Positions 8,352 through 17,063 of a stretch of DNA of 64,000 nt are shown here, in pieces. The stretch lies in the NCBI RefSeq assembly GCF_039523035.1, contig NZ_BAAAEN010000013.1, forward strand, positions 1-64,000. Direction: 5' to 3'. The stretch comes from Pigmentiphaga daeguensis. GTDB lineage: Bacteria > Pseudomonadota > Gammaproteobacteria > Burkholderiales > Burkholderiaceae_B. The position numbers and the translations under genes were made by a program. The notes beneath the pieces are model-generated. The model did not search any database. It was not told the DNA's origin and saw only the letters and a list, made by a program, of their open reading frames with translations. Numbering within the stretch: the first letter of the stretch is position 1; the number at the start of each line of letters is the position of its first letter.

Positions 8352-9799
8352 TTCTTCGCGCTCATCACCGCCGACGACCGCGCCACGGCATCGTCCAGCC
8401 CCTGCTTGGGCGGCTTGACGCCGTTCCAGACGGCGTTCAGTTCGCTGTTGATGATGTCGGTCACGCGATCGTAGTTGTTCAGGCGGAAGCCCCGCGTGAA
8501 CTTGGCGGGCGGATTGGCCATGGCCCGCACCACGTTCTCGGCGCCGGGGATGTTCTTGTAGAACGACACCTCGGAGGCGCGGTAGGCCGCTTCGGTCAGC
8601 GGCAGGAAGCCGGTCTTCTGGTGCCATTCGGCCGCCACCACCGGCGTGGCCAGGTAGGCGATGAAGGTGGCCAGCGCCTTTTGTTCGGCGGTGGAGTGGC
8701 CGCCCAGCGCCCAGAACGCGGAACCGCCCACGAACGGCGTGCTGGGACGCGGCGCCTCTTCCTCGTAATAGGGCAGCGGCGCCACGCCGTACGAGAACGT
8801 CGCCTTGCCCTGAACCTGGGCCAGCGCGCTGCTGCCGCTGGTCAGCACGGCGCACTCGCCGGACGCGAACGCGGCATCGGCCTGGTCCTGGTCGGTGCGC
8901 ACCGGGAACAGGTGGCTGCGGACCCAGCTCATCATCAGGGCCAGATGGCGGACGTGCAGCAGGTCGTTGGCCAGCAGTTGGGCGCCGTTGGGCCCTTCCA
9001 GCCCGTTGTTGCGCGTGGCGTAGGCCGTGTTGTGCATGGCCGAGAGGTTTTCCACGTGCACCCAGGTCTGCCAGCTCGTGGCGTAGGGACAGTTGACGCC
9101 ATTCTGCAGCAGCGCGATCAGATGCGCCTGCATGTCGCGCCAGGTGCGCGGCGGGGTATCGGGATCCAGGCCCGCGCGCCGGTACAGGTCGCGGTTGTAG
9201 AGATAGACGGGGATGTCGGCCATCCAGGGCAGCGCCAGCAGGCGGCCCTTCGCATCGCTCATGCCGGCGGTGGTCTGCGGCAGGAACCAGCGCAGGTCCT
9301 TGATCGGATACTTGGCCAGCAATTCGTACATGGGCAGGATGGCTCCCTGCCGCGCGATGAACTCAGGCGATCGGTTGTCGGGCAGCTCGACCAGGTGCGG
9401 GGCGCGGCGCGCGCGCACGGCGGCCGTGCCATCCTCGATCAGCGCCTCGACCGAAGGCTTGGCCGTGACCTTGACCGTGAAGCCGTGCTGCTGTTCGTTG
9501 AAGCGCTGCACCAGCGAATCGAACTCCGCCGCCTGCTGCGGGTTCAGGGTATGCCACACCTGCAACTCGATCGGACCGGAAGGCGCGGCCATCGCGGCGG
9601 CGGCACCGGCGGCACCCGCGGCGCCAGCGGCCTTGGCGGCGCCCGCCGCCGGCTTCTTGGCCGGCGCGGCCTTGGTCGCCGGCTTGGCGCTGCCCTTCTT
9701 GGCGCCCTGCGCCGCTGCCGTGCCCAAGCCGCCCACGGCCAGGACGCCGGCGGCGAACACCGACACACCCCATTTCAACCAGCGCTTAGTCGGCTGCAT
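8348..9799 (-). CDS. UgpB-like extracellular solute-binding protein with Ala/Lys linker
   Basis: This 483-residue protein is an ABC-type family 1 solute-binding protein resembling UgpB. The mature domain starts near residue 76 (PIELQVWHTLNPQQAAEFD) and includes ALPWMADIPVYLYNRDLYR and FVGGSAFWALG. The signal peptide covers about residues 1-31. Between them, residues 32-74 are almost entirely Ala, Lys, Pro and Gly, like a histone H1-type tail, which is unusual for a binding protein. The following UgpQ-like gene suggests glycerophosphodiesters or glycerol-3-phosphate as ligand. The permease genes must lie elsewhere. Confidence 0.85.
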   Translation of the reverse strand: MQPTKRWLKWGVSVFAAGVLAVGGLGTAAAQGAKKGSAKPATKAAPAKKPAAGAAKAAGAAGAAGAAAAMAAPSGPIELQVWHTLNPQQAAEFDSLVQRFNEQQHGFTVKVTAKPSVEALIEDGTAAVRARRAPHLVELPDNRSPEFIARQGAILPMYELLAKYPIKDLRWFLPQTTAGMSDAKGRLLALPWMADIPVYLYNRDLYRRAGLDPDTPPRTWRDMQAHLIALLQNGVNCPYATSWQTWVHVENLSAMHNTAYATRNNGLEGPNGAQLLANDLLHVRHLALMMSWVRSHLFPVRTDQDQADAAFASGECAVLTSGSSALAQVQGKATFSYGVAPLPYYEEEAPRPSTPFVGGSAFWALGGHSTAEQKALATFIAYLATPVVAAEWHQKTGFLPLTEAAYRASEVSFYKNIPGAENVVRAMANPPAKFTRGFRLNNYDRVTDIINSELNAVWNGVKPPKQGLDDAVARSSAVMSAKK

Positions 9800-9841
9800 C
9801 GATCCGTTCTCCGAAAACATGGTCAAGCTCAAGAGACACAC

Positions 9842-11092
9842 TCACAAAAAGGGAAAATCCACCTGCGGCCGGCGGCCGCATATCAGGTCGGCCAAGGCCT
9901 TCCCGGATCCGCAGCCCATGGTCCACCCCAAGGTGCCGTGCCCGGTGTTCAGGTACAGATTGGGCAGGCGCGTGCGGCCGATCAGGGGCACGTTCGACGG
10001 CGTGGCGGGGCGCAGTCCCGACCAGTACGACACCTTGTCGAAGTCCAGCGCTCCTGGAAAGAGCTCGCGCGTCAAGGTGGTGAGCGCCTGGCAGCGCACC
10101 GTGTTCAGAGCGCGGGAATAGCCGCTGAGTTCCGCGGTTCCCGCGACTCTCAGCCTGTCGCCCAGCCGCGAAAATACCACCTTATGGGCACTGTCCGTCA
10201 GGCTGACCGTGGGAGCGCGGGTGGAATCCGTAACGGGGTATGTCGCCGAATAGCCTTTGGCCGGATAGACCATGCAGGAAACGCCCAGCGGGCGCACCAG
10301 CTCCGGCGTGAAACTGCCCAGCGCGGCCACGAATACGTCGCCCTGCACCTTGGCGTAGCGCCCGTGGGCGTCGATGGTCTCCACCGCCTTGACCCACCCG
10401 CCCTCGTCCAGCAGGCGCGTGATCTGGGTGGAGAAACGGAATTCCACGCCCGCCGCGGCGGCCTTCTCGGCCAATGCGGTGGTGAAGAGATAGACGTCGC
10501 CGCTTTCGTCGGCCGCGGTGTAGTCGGCACCGACGATGCGGTGGCTTTGCGGCGCCAGGGCCGGCTCCAGCGCCACCAGTTCCTCGGTACTGAGGATGCG
10601 GCGGTCGACGCCGTATTCGCGCATCAGGTCGGCCGCCTTCTGCGAAGCGTCGAATTCGGCCGGATCACGATAGAAATTGATGATCCCTTTCTCGAGATGA
10701 TCGTAAGGGATGCCCAGTTCGGCGCGCATGTCCTGCAGGGTCTTGCGGCTGTAGGCCGCCATGTTGACCAGGGCCCGCACGTTGCGCGGCAGCCGGCCGG
10801 GCAGGCACTCGCGCAGGAAGGCCATGCACCACAGCCACTGGTGCCAGTCGGCGTGCAGCCGGAACAGCAGCGGCGCGTCGCCCCGGAGCAGCCAGCGCGC
10901 CAGCTTGAGCGGAGCCTGCGGATTGGCCCAGGGCTCGGCATACGAAACCGAGATCTGGCCGCCGTTGGCGAAACTGGTTTCCTGCGCCGGACCAGGCTGG
11001 CGGTCGATCACCGTGACGTCGTGGCCGGACTGGCGCAGCCACCATGCGCTGGACGTGCCGATGATACCGCTACCTAATACGACAACTCTCAT
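9842..11092 (-). CDS. dadA: D-amino acid dehydrogenase
   Basis: This 416-residue FAD enzyme begins MRVVVLGSGIIGTSSAWWL, the Rossmann FAD motif of DadA, followed by FANGGQISVSYAEPWANP, which is very characteristic of DadA. The C-terminal end has PLIGRTRLPNLYLNTGHGTLGWTM. It oxidatively deaminates D-amino acids, typically D-alanine, to 2-oxo acids and passes electrons to the respiratory chain at the inner membrane. The start at 11092 is chosen because the FAD motif begins directly there. No alanine racemase (dadX) is next to it. The UgpB-like gene follows 42 bases downstream on the same strand. Confidence 0.92.
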   Translation of the reverse strand: MRVVVLGSGIIGTSSAWWLRQSGHDVTVIDRQPGPAQETSFANGGQISVSYAEPWANPQAPLKLARWLLRGDAPLLFRLHADWHQWLWCMAFLRECLPGRLPRNVRALVNMAAYSRKTLQDMRAELGIPYDHLEKGIINFYRDPAEFDASQKAADLMREYGVDRRILSTEELVALEPALAPQSHRIVGADYTAADESGDVYLFTTALAEKAAAAGVEFRFSTQITRLLDEGGWVKAVETIDAHGRYAKVQGDVFVAALGSFTPELVRPLGVSCMVYPAKGYSATYPVTDSTRAPTVSLTDSAHKVVFSRLGDRLRVAGTAELSGYSRALNTVRCQALTTLTRELFPGALDFDKVSYWSGLRPATPSNVPLIGRTRLPNLYLNTGHGTLGWTMGCGSGKALADLICGRRPQVDFPFL

Positions 11093-11192
11093 TCTTGCTC
11101 CTCGGGCCTGGCGGACCATGTCCACCGCGGCGCCGCCCCGGCAGGCGGCGGAAAGCGTAAGTGTATCGCTCCCGAGGCGGCGGCATGCAAGC

Positions 11193-11225
11193 GCCCGGCC
11201 TCCGGCCGGAGGAGTTCGGCCGGGC
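11193..11225 (-). terminator. GC-rich stem-loop after the P450 operon
   Basis: GCCCGGCC (11193-11200) pairs with GGCCGGGC (11218-11225), and a second short palindrome lies inside the loop. It follows the stop of the reductase gene by about seven bases on the minus strand. There is no T-run, so it may be a weak or factor-dependent end, or simply an RNA-stabilising hairpin. Confidence 0.4.
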
Positions 11226-11231
11226 CTGGCC

Positions 11232-12443
11232 TCAGGCCTTCAGCGGCACGGCCGGATCGGCCGCCGTGCCCTTGGCGGGCGACAGTCCGGCCTGCATGAG
11301 CTTGCGGGCCGTCATCTGGTCCACCGGCGAATTCACCGACTCGATGGCCCGCAGCGCGTCCCCGTCGAAATGCAGCACCGAGAAGCCGGTGCCGCGCGCC
11401 GCCGGCCGCACGACGCTTTGGTAACCCGGGCGCCACAGGCCGGTGATCTGCAGGCGCGCCTCGCCCTGGTCCGACCAGAACCAGGGCACGGCGGTATAGG
11501 GCTGGGGATCGCCGCACAACCGGGCGGCCAGGGTGCGGGCCTGGTCGTTGGCGTTCTGCACCGATTCCAGCCGCAGCGGCTGCGGCCATGCGGGATGCGG
11601 GAAGGACGTGCAATCGCCGATGGCGGAGATGGCCGGATCCTCGGTGGACAGGGTGGCGTCGACCACGATGCCGTTGTCGCAGGCCAGGCCGGCGTCCCGT
11701 GCCAGGTCCACGTTGGGCGTCGCGCCGATGCCGGCGATGACGATGTCCGCGGGGACGGCCGCGCCGCCCGACACCACGCCCACCGCCCTGCCCTGCGCCA
11801 TCTCCAGGCCGTCGACCGAACTGCCCAGGCGTATGTCCACCCCCGCCGCGCGATGCGTCTCCAGCAGGAAGGACGAGATCTCGGGCGACACCGAGCGCGT
11901 CAACAGGCGCGGCATGGATTCGAACACGGTCACTTCCTTGCCCAGGTGGCGGGCGGTGGCCGCGATCTCGAGACCGATGAAGCCGCCGCCCAGCACCACC
12001 ACCCGCCGGGCGCCGGGCAGCGCATCGCGCAGTGCCCGCGCCTGGGCATAGGTGCGCAGATAGTGCACGCCGGGCGTTTCCACGGGTGCCTGCGGCAGTT
12101 CGCGCACGCACGCGCCCGTGGCCAGCACGAGGTGGTCGTAGGCCAGGTCTTCCTGCCCCGCGGCCGACGACAGCCGCAGGCGCTTGCCGGCCCGGTCGAT
12201 GGACAGCGCGCGGGTGCCCAGCCTCAGCGTGATGCCGGCCTGCTCGTAGAAGGACGCGCCGCGCAGCTCGGGCAGCGGCGCCTCCGGATCCTTGATCAGG
12301 GTCTTGGAAAGCGGCGGCCGGTGATAAGGGATCTCGGGCTCGTCGCTGACCAGGACGATGCTGCCGGGAAACTGCTTTTCCGCCAGCGAGGCGGCCAGCT
12401 GCGCGGCGGCGTGTCCGCCGCCCACGATAACGAGTCGGGTCAT
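11232..12443 (-). CDS. Ferredoxin reductase (putidaredoxin reductase type)
   Basis: This 403-residue flavoprotein has an FAD motif at the start (MTRLVIVGGGHAAAQLAASL), PYHRPPLSK, an NAD-binding motif VVLGGGFIGLEIAATARHLG near residue 150, and the second FAD motif AIGDCTSF. It is the class of reductase that passes electrons from NAD(P)H to a [2Fe-2S] ferredoxin for a bacterial P450. All three components lie in this operon, so they probably form one electron chain. Its ATG overlaps the marR stop. CYP199 systems of Rhodopseudomonas use the same arrangement (palustrisredoxin and its reductase). Confidence 0.9.
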   Translation of the reverse strand: MTRLVIVGGGHAAAQLAASLAEKQFPGSIVLVSDEPEIPYHRPPLSKTLIKDPEAPLPELRGASFYEQAGITLRLGTRALSIDRAGKRLRLSSAAGQEDLAYDHLVLATGACVRELPQAPVETPGVHYLRTYAQARALRDALPGARRVVVLGGGFIGLEIAATARHLGKEVTVFESMPRLLTRSVSPEISSFLLETHRAAGVDIRLGSSVDGLEMAQGRAVGVVSGGAAVPADIVIAGIGATPNVDLARDAGLACDNGIVVDATLSTEDPAISAIGDCTSFPHPAWPQPLRLESVQNANDQARTLAARLCGDPQPYTAVPWFWSDQGEARLQITGLWRPGYQSVVRPAARGTGFSVLHFDGDALRAIESVNSPVDQMTARKLMQAGLSPAKGTAADPAVPLKA

Positions 12444-13027
12444 GTGCTTACCTTGCGTCGGCGCGGACCGCGGGGCGGGACCAGCCCCCGGGCTCGCTGG
12501 GTTTCCATGAAGGCGTCGGAGGTGGCGTCCACCATGGGCAGGTTCTCGTGCAGGCGCCGCAGCAGATCGATCAGCACGTCCACCTCGTCCGGCGCGAGCA
12601 CCGACAGGAATGCCTGTTCGCGGTTGAGCGCGAACTTCATGATGTTGTCGTGCATCTCGCGCCCGCGCGGCGTGAACGCGGCGTGGCGCAACCTGCCGTC
12701 GTGGTCGTCGGAACTGAACGAGATCAGGCCCTGCGCATGCATGCTCTTGAAGGTCCGGCTGACCGAGGCCTTGTCCATGCCGATGAGCTGGCACACGCGC
12801 TGCGCGGTGACCTTGCCCTCGATCGCCAGCATGACCATGATCCGCCAGGTCTCGATGCCGACGCCGTAGGTCTCGAGGTAATGCTTGGACGCACCGCGCG
12901 CCAGCTTGTTGGCGATGAAGGTGAAATACGCGGGGGTATAGCGGTCTAGGTCGACGGCGGGGCCCTGCGGCGCGTCGGTGCGCGTCGGACGTTCTCGTTG
13001 TCTGGCGGTCATGCCTCGGGCACGCAT
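12440..13027 (-). CDS. MarR-family regulator inside the P450 operon
   Basis: This protein of about 195 residues has a MarR winged helix: ETWRIMVMLAIEGKVTAQRVCQLIGMDKASVSRTFKSMHAQGLI, then the wing SSDDHDGRLRHAAFTPRG. The tail is basic (RGPRRRKVST). Start 13027 gives no clear ribosome-binding site; ATG 13012 is an alternative. The gene lies between the ferredoxin and reductase genes and overlaps the latter by four bases. MarR proteins generally repress their own operon and release DNA when they bind an aromatic acid, so it is the natural candidate to bind the palindrome upstream of the operon's first gene. Confidence 0.88.
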   Translation of the reverse strand: MRARGMTARQRERPTRTDAPQGPAVDLDRYTPAYFTFIANKLARGASKHYLETYGVGIETWRIMVMLAIEGKVTAQRVCQLIGMDKASVSRTFKSMHAQGLISFSSDDHDGRLRHAAFTPRGREMHDNIMKFALNREQAFLSVLAPDEVDVLIDLLRRLHENLPMVDATSDAFMETQRARGLVPPRGPRRRKVST

Positions 13028-13046
13028 GGCGTGCGTGGATAATGGG

Positions 13047-13367
13047 TTATTGGCTCTCCGGCAGCGTGAACGACAGCCCGGCCAGGTCTTCCGTCATTTT
13101 AACTTGGCAGCTCAGGCGGCTGCCGGGACGGCGCTCGGCGGCCGTGCACTCCAGCATCTCGTGCTCGGTGGGCAGCATGGCGGGCAGCCGGGCCAGGGCG
13201 GTCTCGTCCACATAGACGTGGCAGGTGGCGCACATGCACGAACCGCCGCATTCGGCGACGATGCCGGCCACCCCGGCCGACACCGCCGCCTGCATGATGC
13301 TGGTGCCCACCGGCACGTCCAGGGTGACACGCCGGCCGTCGGGCTGGATCAGATGAACTTCGGGCAT
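13047..13367 (-). CDS. [2Fe-2S] ferredoxin for the P450
   Basis: This 106-residue protein is an adrenodoxin/putidaredoxin-type ferredoxin. Cluster ligands follow the C-X5-C-X2-C pattern in AECGGSCMCATCH, with the fourth cysteine near residue 90 in SRLSCQVKM. The sequence MPEVHLIQPDGRRVTLDVPVGTSIMQAA is the usual beginning of P450 ferredoxins. It lies 11 bases downstream of the P450 gene and upstream of the marR and reductase genes. It should carry single electrons from the reductase to the P450. Confidence 0.93.
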   Translation of the reverse strand: MPEVHLIQPDGRRVTLDVPVGTSIMQAAVSAGVAGIVAECGGSCMCATCHVYVDETALARLPAMLPTEHEMLECTAAERRPGSRLSCQVKMTEDLAGLSFTLPESQ

Positions 13368-13378
13368 ACGTCCTTCCT

Positions 13379-14578
13379 TCATGCTGCGTGGAGTTTCAGG
13401 GGCAGGCTCGCCAGCGCCCTGAGCGTGTTGTTCAGGCGCCGCGTGGGCGGCCCCAGCGGCTCGATGCGGCGCACGCGGCGGGCCAGCGTCGAGAGGATCA
13501 GTTCGCCTTCCAGCCGCGCCACGGCCTGCCCCACGCAGCCGTGCAGGCCCGAACCGAAGGTCATGTGGCCGGTGGCACGGCGCTCGATGTCGAACACGTC
13601 GGGGTCCTGCCACTGGCGCGGATCGCGGTTGGCCGAGGCCAGGAAGGTCAGCACCTTGGTATCCGAGCGGATGGGCACGCCGGCCAGTTCGCAATCGCGG
13701 CTGGCGGTGCGGAAGAAAGTCTGCACCGCCGCCTCGAAGCGCAGCGACTCCTCGAAGGCCTGGCGGGCCAGCGCAGGATTGGCGTGCAGCTTGTCCCATT
13801 GGTCCGGATGGTTCGCCAGGCACCACAGTGCATTGCCGATGCCGTTCACCGTGGTGTCCACGCCCGCCGACAGGAAGGAGCGCACCAGCATCGGCGCCTC
13901 GGTCTCGGTCAGCTCGCCGGTCTCGACCGCCTGGTAGATCTGGTCGCCGAATCCGCCCGGGCGCAGGTTCCGGCGCTGGCAGTTGCTCATGATCCAGTCC
14001 GTCAGCGGCTCGACCCGCTTGGCGGCATTGACCAGCAGCTGGTTGCGAGGGCCGAAGGCATTGAACACCATGTCGCCATAGGCCAGCAGGTTCTCGCGCC
14101 CGTCTTCCGTCAGGCCGACCGCGTCGGGAAACACTTTCAGGGGATAGGCCTCTCCCAGTTCCTTGACACCGTCTATCGTGCCCTTCTCCACCAACCGGTC
14201 GATCAGCGCCTCGGCCACCGCCTGGAATTGCGGACGGATCTGCTGCACGGTCCTGGGCGACAGGATGCGGCCCAGCACCGTGCGCGAGCGCGTATGCTGC
14301 GGCGGATCGGCCTCGAGGATCAGGCTGGGCGGCCGGAACGGCTTTTCCGTGCGGAAATTGGCGAGTCCGACGCCCGCCGACGAGATGAAGGTCTGCCAAT
14401 CGTTCAGCACGCCATGGACCTCGGCATGCCGGGCAACGGCCAGGATGCCGTACTTCGGAATGTGCACCACCGGGCCGGCATCCCGCATCCGGCGGTGGTA
14501 GTCGTAGGGGTCGGTCAGGAATTCGTCGCTGAACGGGTCGAAATCGACCACGGGAATGTCGGCGGCTATATCGGTCAT
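13379..14578 (-). CDS. Cytochrome P450, CYP199-like
   Basis: This 399-residue soluble P450 has the heme ligand Cys348 in FGSGLHGCVGQ, the ExxR pair Glu277 and Arg280, and the I-helix SAGVDTT (237-243). It closely resembles CYP199A4 of Rhodopseudomonas, which demethylates or hydroxylates para-substituted benzoates such as 4-methoxybenzoate. RPPS (82-85) and RS (233-234), in family context SLILEADPP and LVRSFLSAG, correspond as I recall to residues that hold the benzoate carboxylate in CYP199A4. Its neighbours supply the ferredoxin, the reductase and an ABC importer. A para-substituted benzoate is therefore the likely substrate; identity to CYP199A4 should be measured by alignment. Confidence 0.9.
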   Translation of the reverse strand: MTDIAADIPVVDFDPFSDEFLTDPYDYHRRMRDAGPVVHIPKYGILAVARHAEVHGVLNDWQTFISSAGVGLANFRTEKPFRPPSLILEADPPQHTRSRTVLGRILSPRTVQQIRPQFQAVAEALIDRLVEKGTIDGVKELGEAYPLKVFPDAVGLTEDGRENLLAYGDMVFNAFGPRNQLLVNAAKRVEPLTDWIMSNCQRRNLRPGGFGDQIYQAVETGELTETEAPMLVRSFLSAGVDTTVNGIGNALWCLANHPDQWDKLHANPALARQAFEESLRFEAAVQTFFRTASRDCELAGVPIRSDTKVLTFLASANRDPRQWQDPDVFDIERRATGHMTFGSGLHGCVGQAVARLEGELILSTLARRVRRIEPLGPPTRRLNNTLRALASLPLKLHAA

Positions 14579-14611
14579 GTTCGCCTCACGGGTAGGTTCG
14601 GGGCATGGCCG

Positions 14612-15331
14612 TCACGCGACGGCCATGCCCAGGTAACGATCGAGAATGTCGTCGCGGGTACGCAGTTGCGCGCAGTCTCCCTGGTGGACCACGCTCCCGC
14701 GCTCCAGGATGACGCCCTGGCGAGCGAAGGCCAGGACCTCCTGCACCTGCTGCTCGACGATCAGCATGGTGGGCCCGCCCTGGGCCGCCAGCCGGCGGAA
14801 GGCTTCCAGCAGTTCCTGGCAGATCACGGGCGCCAGCCCCTCCAGCGGTTCGTCCAGCAGGAGCAGGCGCGGACGGCCGAGCAGCGCGCGGGCCACGGAC
14901 AGCATCTGCTGTTCGCCGCCCGACAACTGGTTGCCCCGGTTGCGCCGCCGCTCGCGCAGTCGCGGGAATAGCGCGTAGGCCTGGTCGAGATCGCCGGCGG
15001 GAAAGCGCTTCAGGCCCGCCACCAGGTTTTCCTCCACCGACAGGGAAGGAAAGATGTCGCGGGTCTGCGGCACGTAGCCCAATCCCAGGCCGGCGCGTTC
15101 GTCCGGCCGGCAGCGCGTGATGTCGCGCCCCTCGAACAGGATGCGTCCCGCCTTGACCTGGGCCAGGCCCATGATGGCCTTCAGCGTGGTGGACTTGCCC
15201 ACGCCGTTGCGGCCCAGCAGCGCGGTCAGGCTGCCCGCCTCCACGGCCATGCCCAGGCCGTTCAGCACCGTGACCGGGCCGTAGCCGGCCACCACGCCCT
15301 GCAGTTCCAGCAAGGGAGCGCCGGGGTTCAT
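14612..15331 (-). CDS. Branched-chain-type ABC transporter ATPase, LivF-like
   Basis: This 239-residue ATPase has Walker A GRNGVGKS, the signature LSGGEQQMLSVARAL, and Walker B LLLLDEPLEGLAP, all diagnostic of LivF. It starts at the ATGA overlapping the LivG stop. With LivG, LivM, LivH and the binding protein it forms a complete HAAT-type importer. Besides amino acids, such importers carry aromatic acids, urea or amides. The P450 gene starts 33 bases downstream in the same operon, so import of the P450's aromatic substrate is likely. Confidence 0.92.
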   Translation of the reverse strand: MNPGAPLLELQGVVAGYGPVTVLNGLGMAVEAGSLTALLGRNGVGKSTTLKAIMGLAQVKAGRILFEGRDITRCRPDERAGLGLGYVPQTRDIFPSLSVEENLVAGLKRFPAGDLDQAYALFPRLRERRRNRGNQLSGGEQQMLSVARALLGRPRLLLLDEPLEGLAPVICQELLEAFRRLAAQGGPTMLIVEQQVQEVLAFARQGVILERGSVVHQGDCAQLRTRDDILDRYLGMAVA

Positions 15332-16068
15332 GCCTTCGCTCCCAGGTAGGCCGCCCGCACCTGGGGGTGGCGGCGGATCTCGTCCGGCGTGCCCTCGGCC
15401 ATGATGCGTCCCTCGGCCAGCACGATGATGCGCTGCGCGAAACTGAAGACCAGGTCCATGTCGTGTTCGATCATCAGGATGGAAAGACTGCCGGGCAGCT
15501 CCTCCAGAGCCCGCAGCACGGTGCGCCCTTCCCCGCGCGGCACGCCGGCCATGGGTTCGTCCAGCATCAGCACCGAGGGCCGCAGCGCCAGGGCCAGCGC
15601 GATCTCCACCAGGCGCTGCTCGCCGTAGGCCAGGTCGCCGGGCGTCCGGCCCGCCGCCGGCTCCAGCGACAGGCGCTCCAGGATGGCCCAGGCCTCGTCG
15701 CGCACCTCGCGGTAGACGCTGGCAGGGCGCCACCACCGATGCGCCATGCCCTGCCGCGCATGGATGGCCATCTCGACCTGGTCCAGCACCGGCATGCGCG
15801 CGGGCAGCGTGGTGATCTGGAAAGTGCGGGCCAGGCCGCAGCCCACTCGCCGGGCCTGCGGCAGGTGCGTCAGCCGCCGGCCCTCCAGCAGGACCTCGCC
15901 GCCGCTGGGCTTGAGCGTGCCCGAAATCAGGTTGACCAGCGTGGTCTTGCCCGCGCCGTTGGGGCCGATCAGGGCCACGCGTTCGCCGCGCGCCAGGTCA
16001 AAGGACACCGCGCGCGTCACGTGCAGGCCGCCGAAGGACTTGTCGAGCTTGCGTACGCTGAGCGTCAT
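15328..16068 (-). CDS. Branched-chain-type ABC transporter ATPase, LivG-like
   Basis: This 246-residue ATPase has Walker A GPNGAGKT, ARTFQITTLPARMPVLDQV as in LivG proteins, and Walker B VLMLDEPMAGV. The signature is LAYGEQRLVEIALAL, a normal variant in this subfamily. The C-terminal EGTPDEIRRHPQVRAAYLG is typical of LivG. Start and stop both overlap neighbouring genes by four bases, so the five transporter genes are translated as one block. Confidence 0.92.
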   Translation of the reverse strand: MTLSVRKLDKSFGGLHVTRAVSFDLARGERVALIGPNGAGKTTLVNLISGTLKPSGGEVLLEGRRLTHLPQARRVGCGLARTFQITTLPARMPVLDQVEMAIHARQGMAHRWWRPASVYREVRDEAWAILERLSLEPAAGRTPGDLAYGEQRLVEIALALALRPSVLMLDEPMAGVPRGEGRTVLRALEELPGSLSILMIEHDMDLVFSFAQRIIVLAEGRIMAEGTPDEIRRHPQVRAAYLGAKA

Positions 16069-17063
16069 GCGGCCTCCTGCTTGCCGGCCCGCGCGCCATG
16101 GGCCCATGGCCGCGGCATCGCCCGGAACCAGGCCGCCAGGGATGCGCGCGGCACCAGCACGATCGCCATCAGCAGGCCGCCGATGACGAACAGCCAGTGG
16201 TAGGGATTGATCGACGACGCCGTGTGATGCAGGACCATGAAGATCGCTGCGCCGACGAGCGCGCCGTACAAGCGTCCGGCCCCGCCCAGTATCAGCATGA
16301 CGAGCGCCTCGGCCGACAGCGAGAAGCCGAAGCTGTCCAGCCCCACGATGCCGCTGATCTGCGCCGATACCGCGCCCGCCATGCCCGCGAACAGGCCGGC
16401 GACCACGTAGATCTTCCACAACTGAAGCCCGACCTGCGTGCCCAGCGCGGGCATGCGCGGGCGGCATTGGTGGATACCGCGCACCGACAGGCCGAAGGGG
16501 GAATCGACGATGCGCTTGACGAGGTAATAGCTGCCGACAAGCACCGCCAGCGCGTACAGATAGGCAACCTTGCCTTCCAGGTCGAACGGCGCGATACCCA
16601 GGACGGGATCGATGACGAAGCCCGAGAGCCCGTCGTCGCCGCCGGTCCATCCGCGCAGCTTGTTGGCCAGGCTGTGCAGGATCTGCGCGACGGCCACCGT
16701 CAGCATCAGGAAGGTGAACCCCTGGTAGCGCAGCACCAGGAGGCCCGAGACGGCAGCGGTCGCCGCGCCCGCCGCCGCGCCCGCCGCCAGCCCCAGCAAC
16801 GGGTCGGCGCTCCAGCGCAGCGCGACGATGCCGGCCGCGTAGGCGCCCATGCCAAAGAAGGCTACGTGGCCCAGCGTGGCCAGCCCCGCGATACCCACCA
16901 CCAGATCCAGCGACAGGACGAACAACGCCATCACGGCGATGCGCGCCAGCAGCGGCCACTGGTCGGGCAACAGCAGGCCGCACAGGCCGACGCCGGCGAT
17001 GATGGCGCAATGCCGCAGCGGCGACGACGGCGCCAGCGCGCGCTCGATATCCGCACGGCTCAT
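16065..17063 (-). CDS. Branched-chain-type ABC transporter permease, LivM-like
   Basis: This 332-residue inner-membrane protein has about eight to ten hydrophobic segments. It contains the LivM signature GLATLGHVAFFGMGAYAAGI near residues 58-77 and GGAGRLYGALVGAA near residue 258. It forms the heterodimeric channel with the LivH-like protein encoded just upstream. Its ATG overlaps the livH-like stop. The segment VRGIHQCRPRMPALGTQ departs from the usual RAIRENE sequence; this loop contacts the ATPase, so specificity or partner may differ slightly. Confidence 0.9.
   Translation of the reverse strand: MSRADIERALAPSSPLRHCAIIAGVGLCGLLLPDQWPLLARIAVMALFVLSLDLVVGIAGLATLGHVAFFGMGAYAAGIVALRWSADPLLGLAAGAAAGAATAAVSGLLVLRYQGFTFLMLTVAVAQILHSLANKLRGWTGGDDGLSGFVIDPVLGIAPFDLEGKVAYLYALAVLVGSYYLVKRIVDSPFGLSVRGIHQCRPRMPALGTQVGLQLWKIYVVAGLFAGMAGAVSAQISGIVGLDSFGFSLSAEALVMLILGGAGRLYGALVGAAIFMVLHHTASSINPYHWLFVIGGLLMAIVLVPRASLAAWFRAMPRPWAHGARAGKQEAA

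Noticed and set aside
8621..11077. An 818-codon open frame on the plus strand
   Set aside because: It is antisense to the binding-protein and DadA genes, both of which have full family motifs; its composition is typical of a shadow.
11232..12794. Longer ferredoxin reductase start upstream of 12443
   Set aside because: The extension runs through the marR gene in another frame and lacks similarity; the FAD motif begins right at ATG 12443, which overlaps the marR stop.
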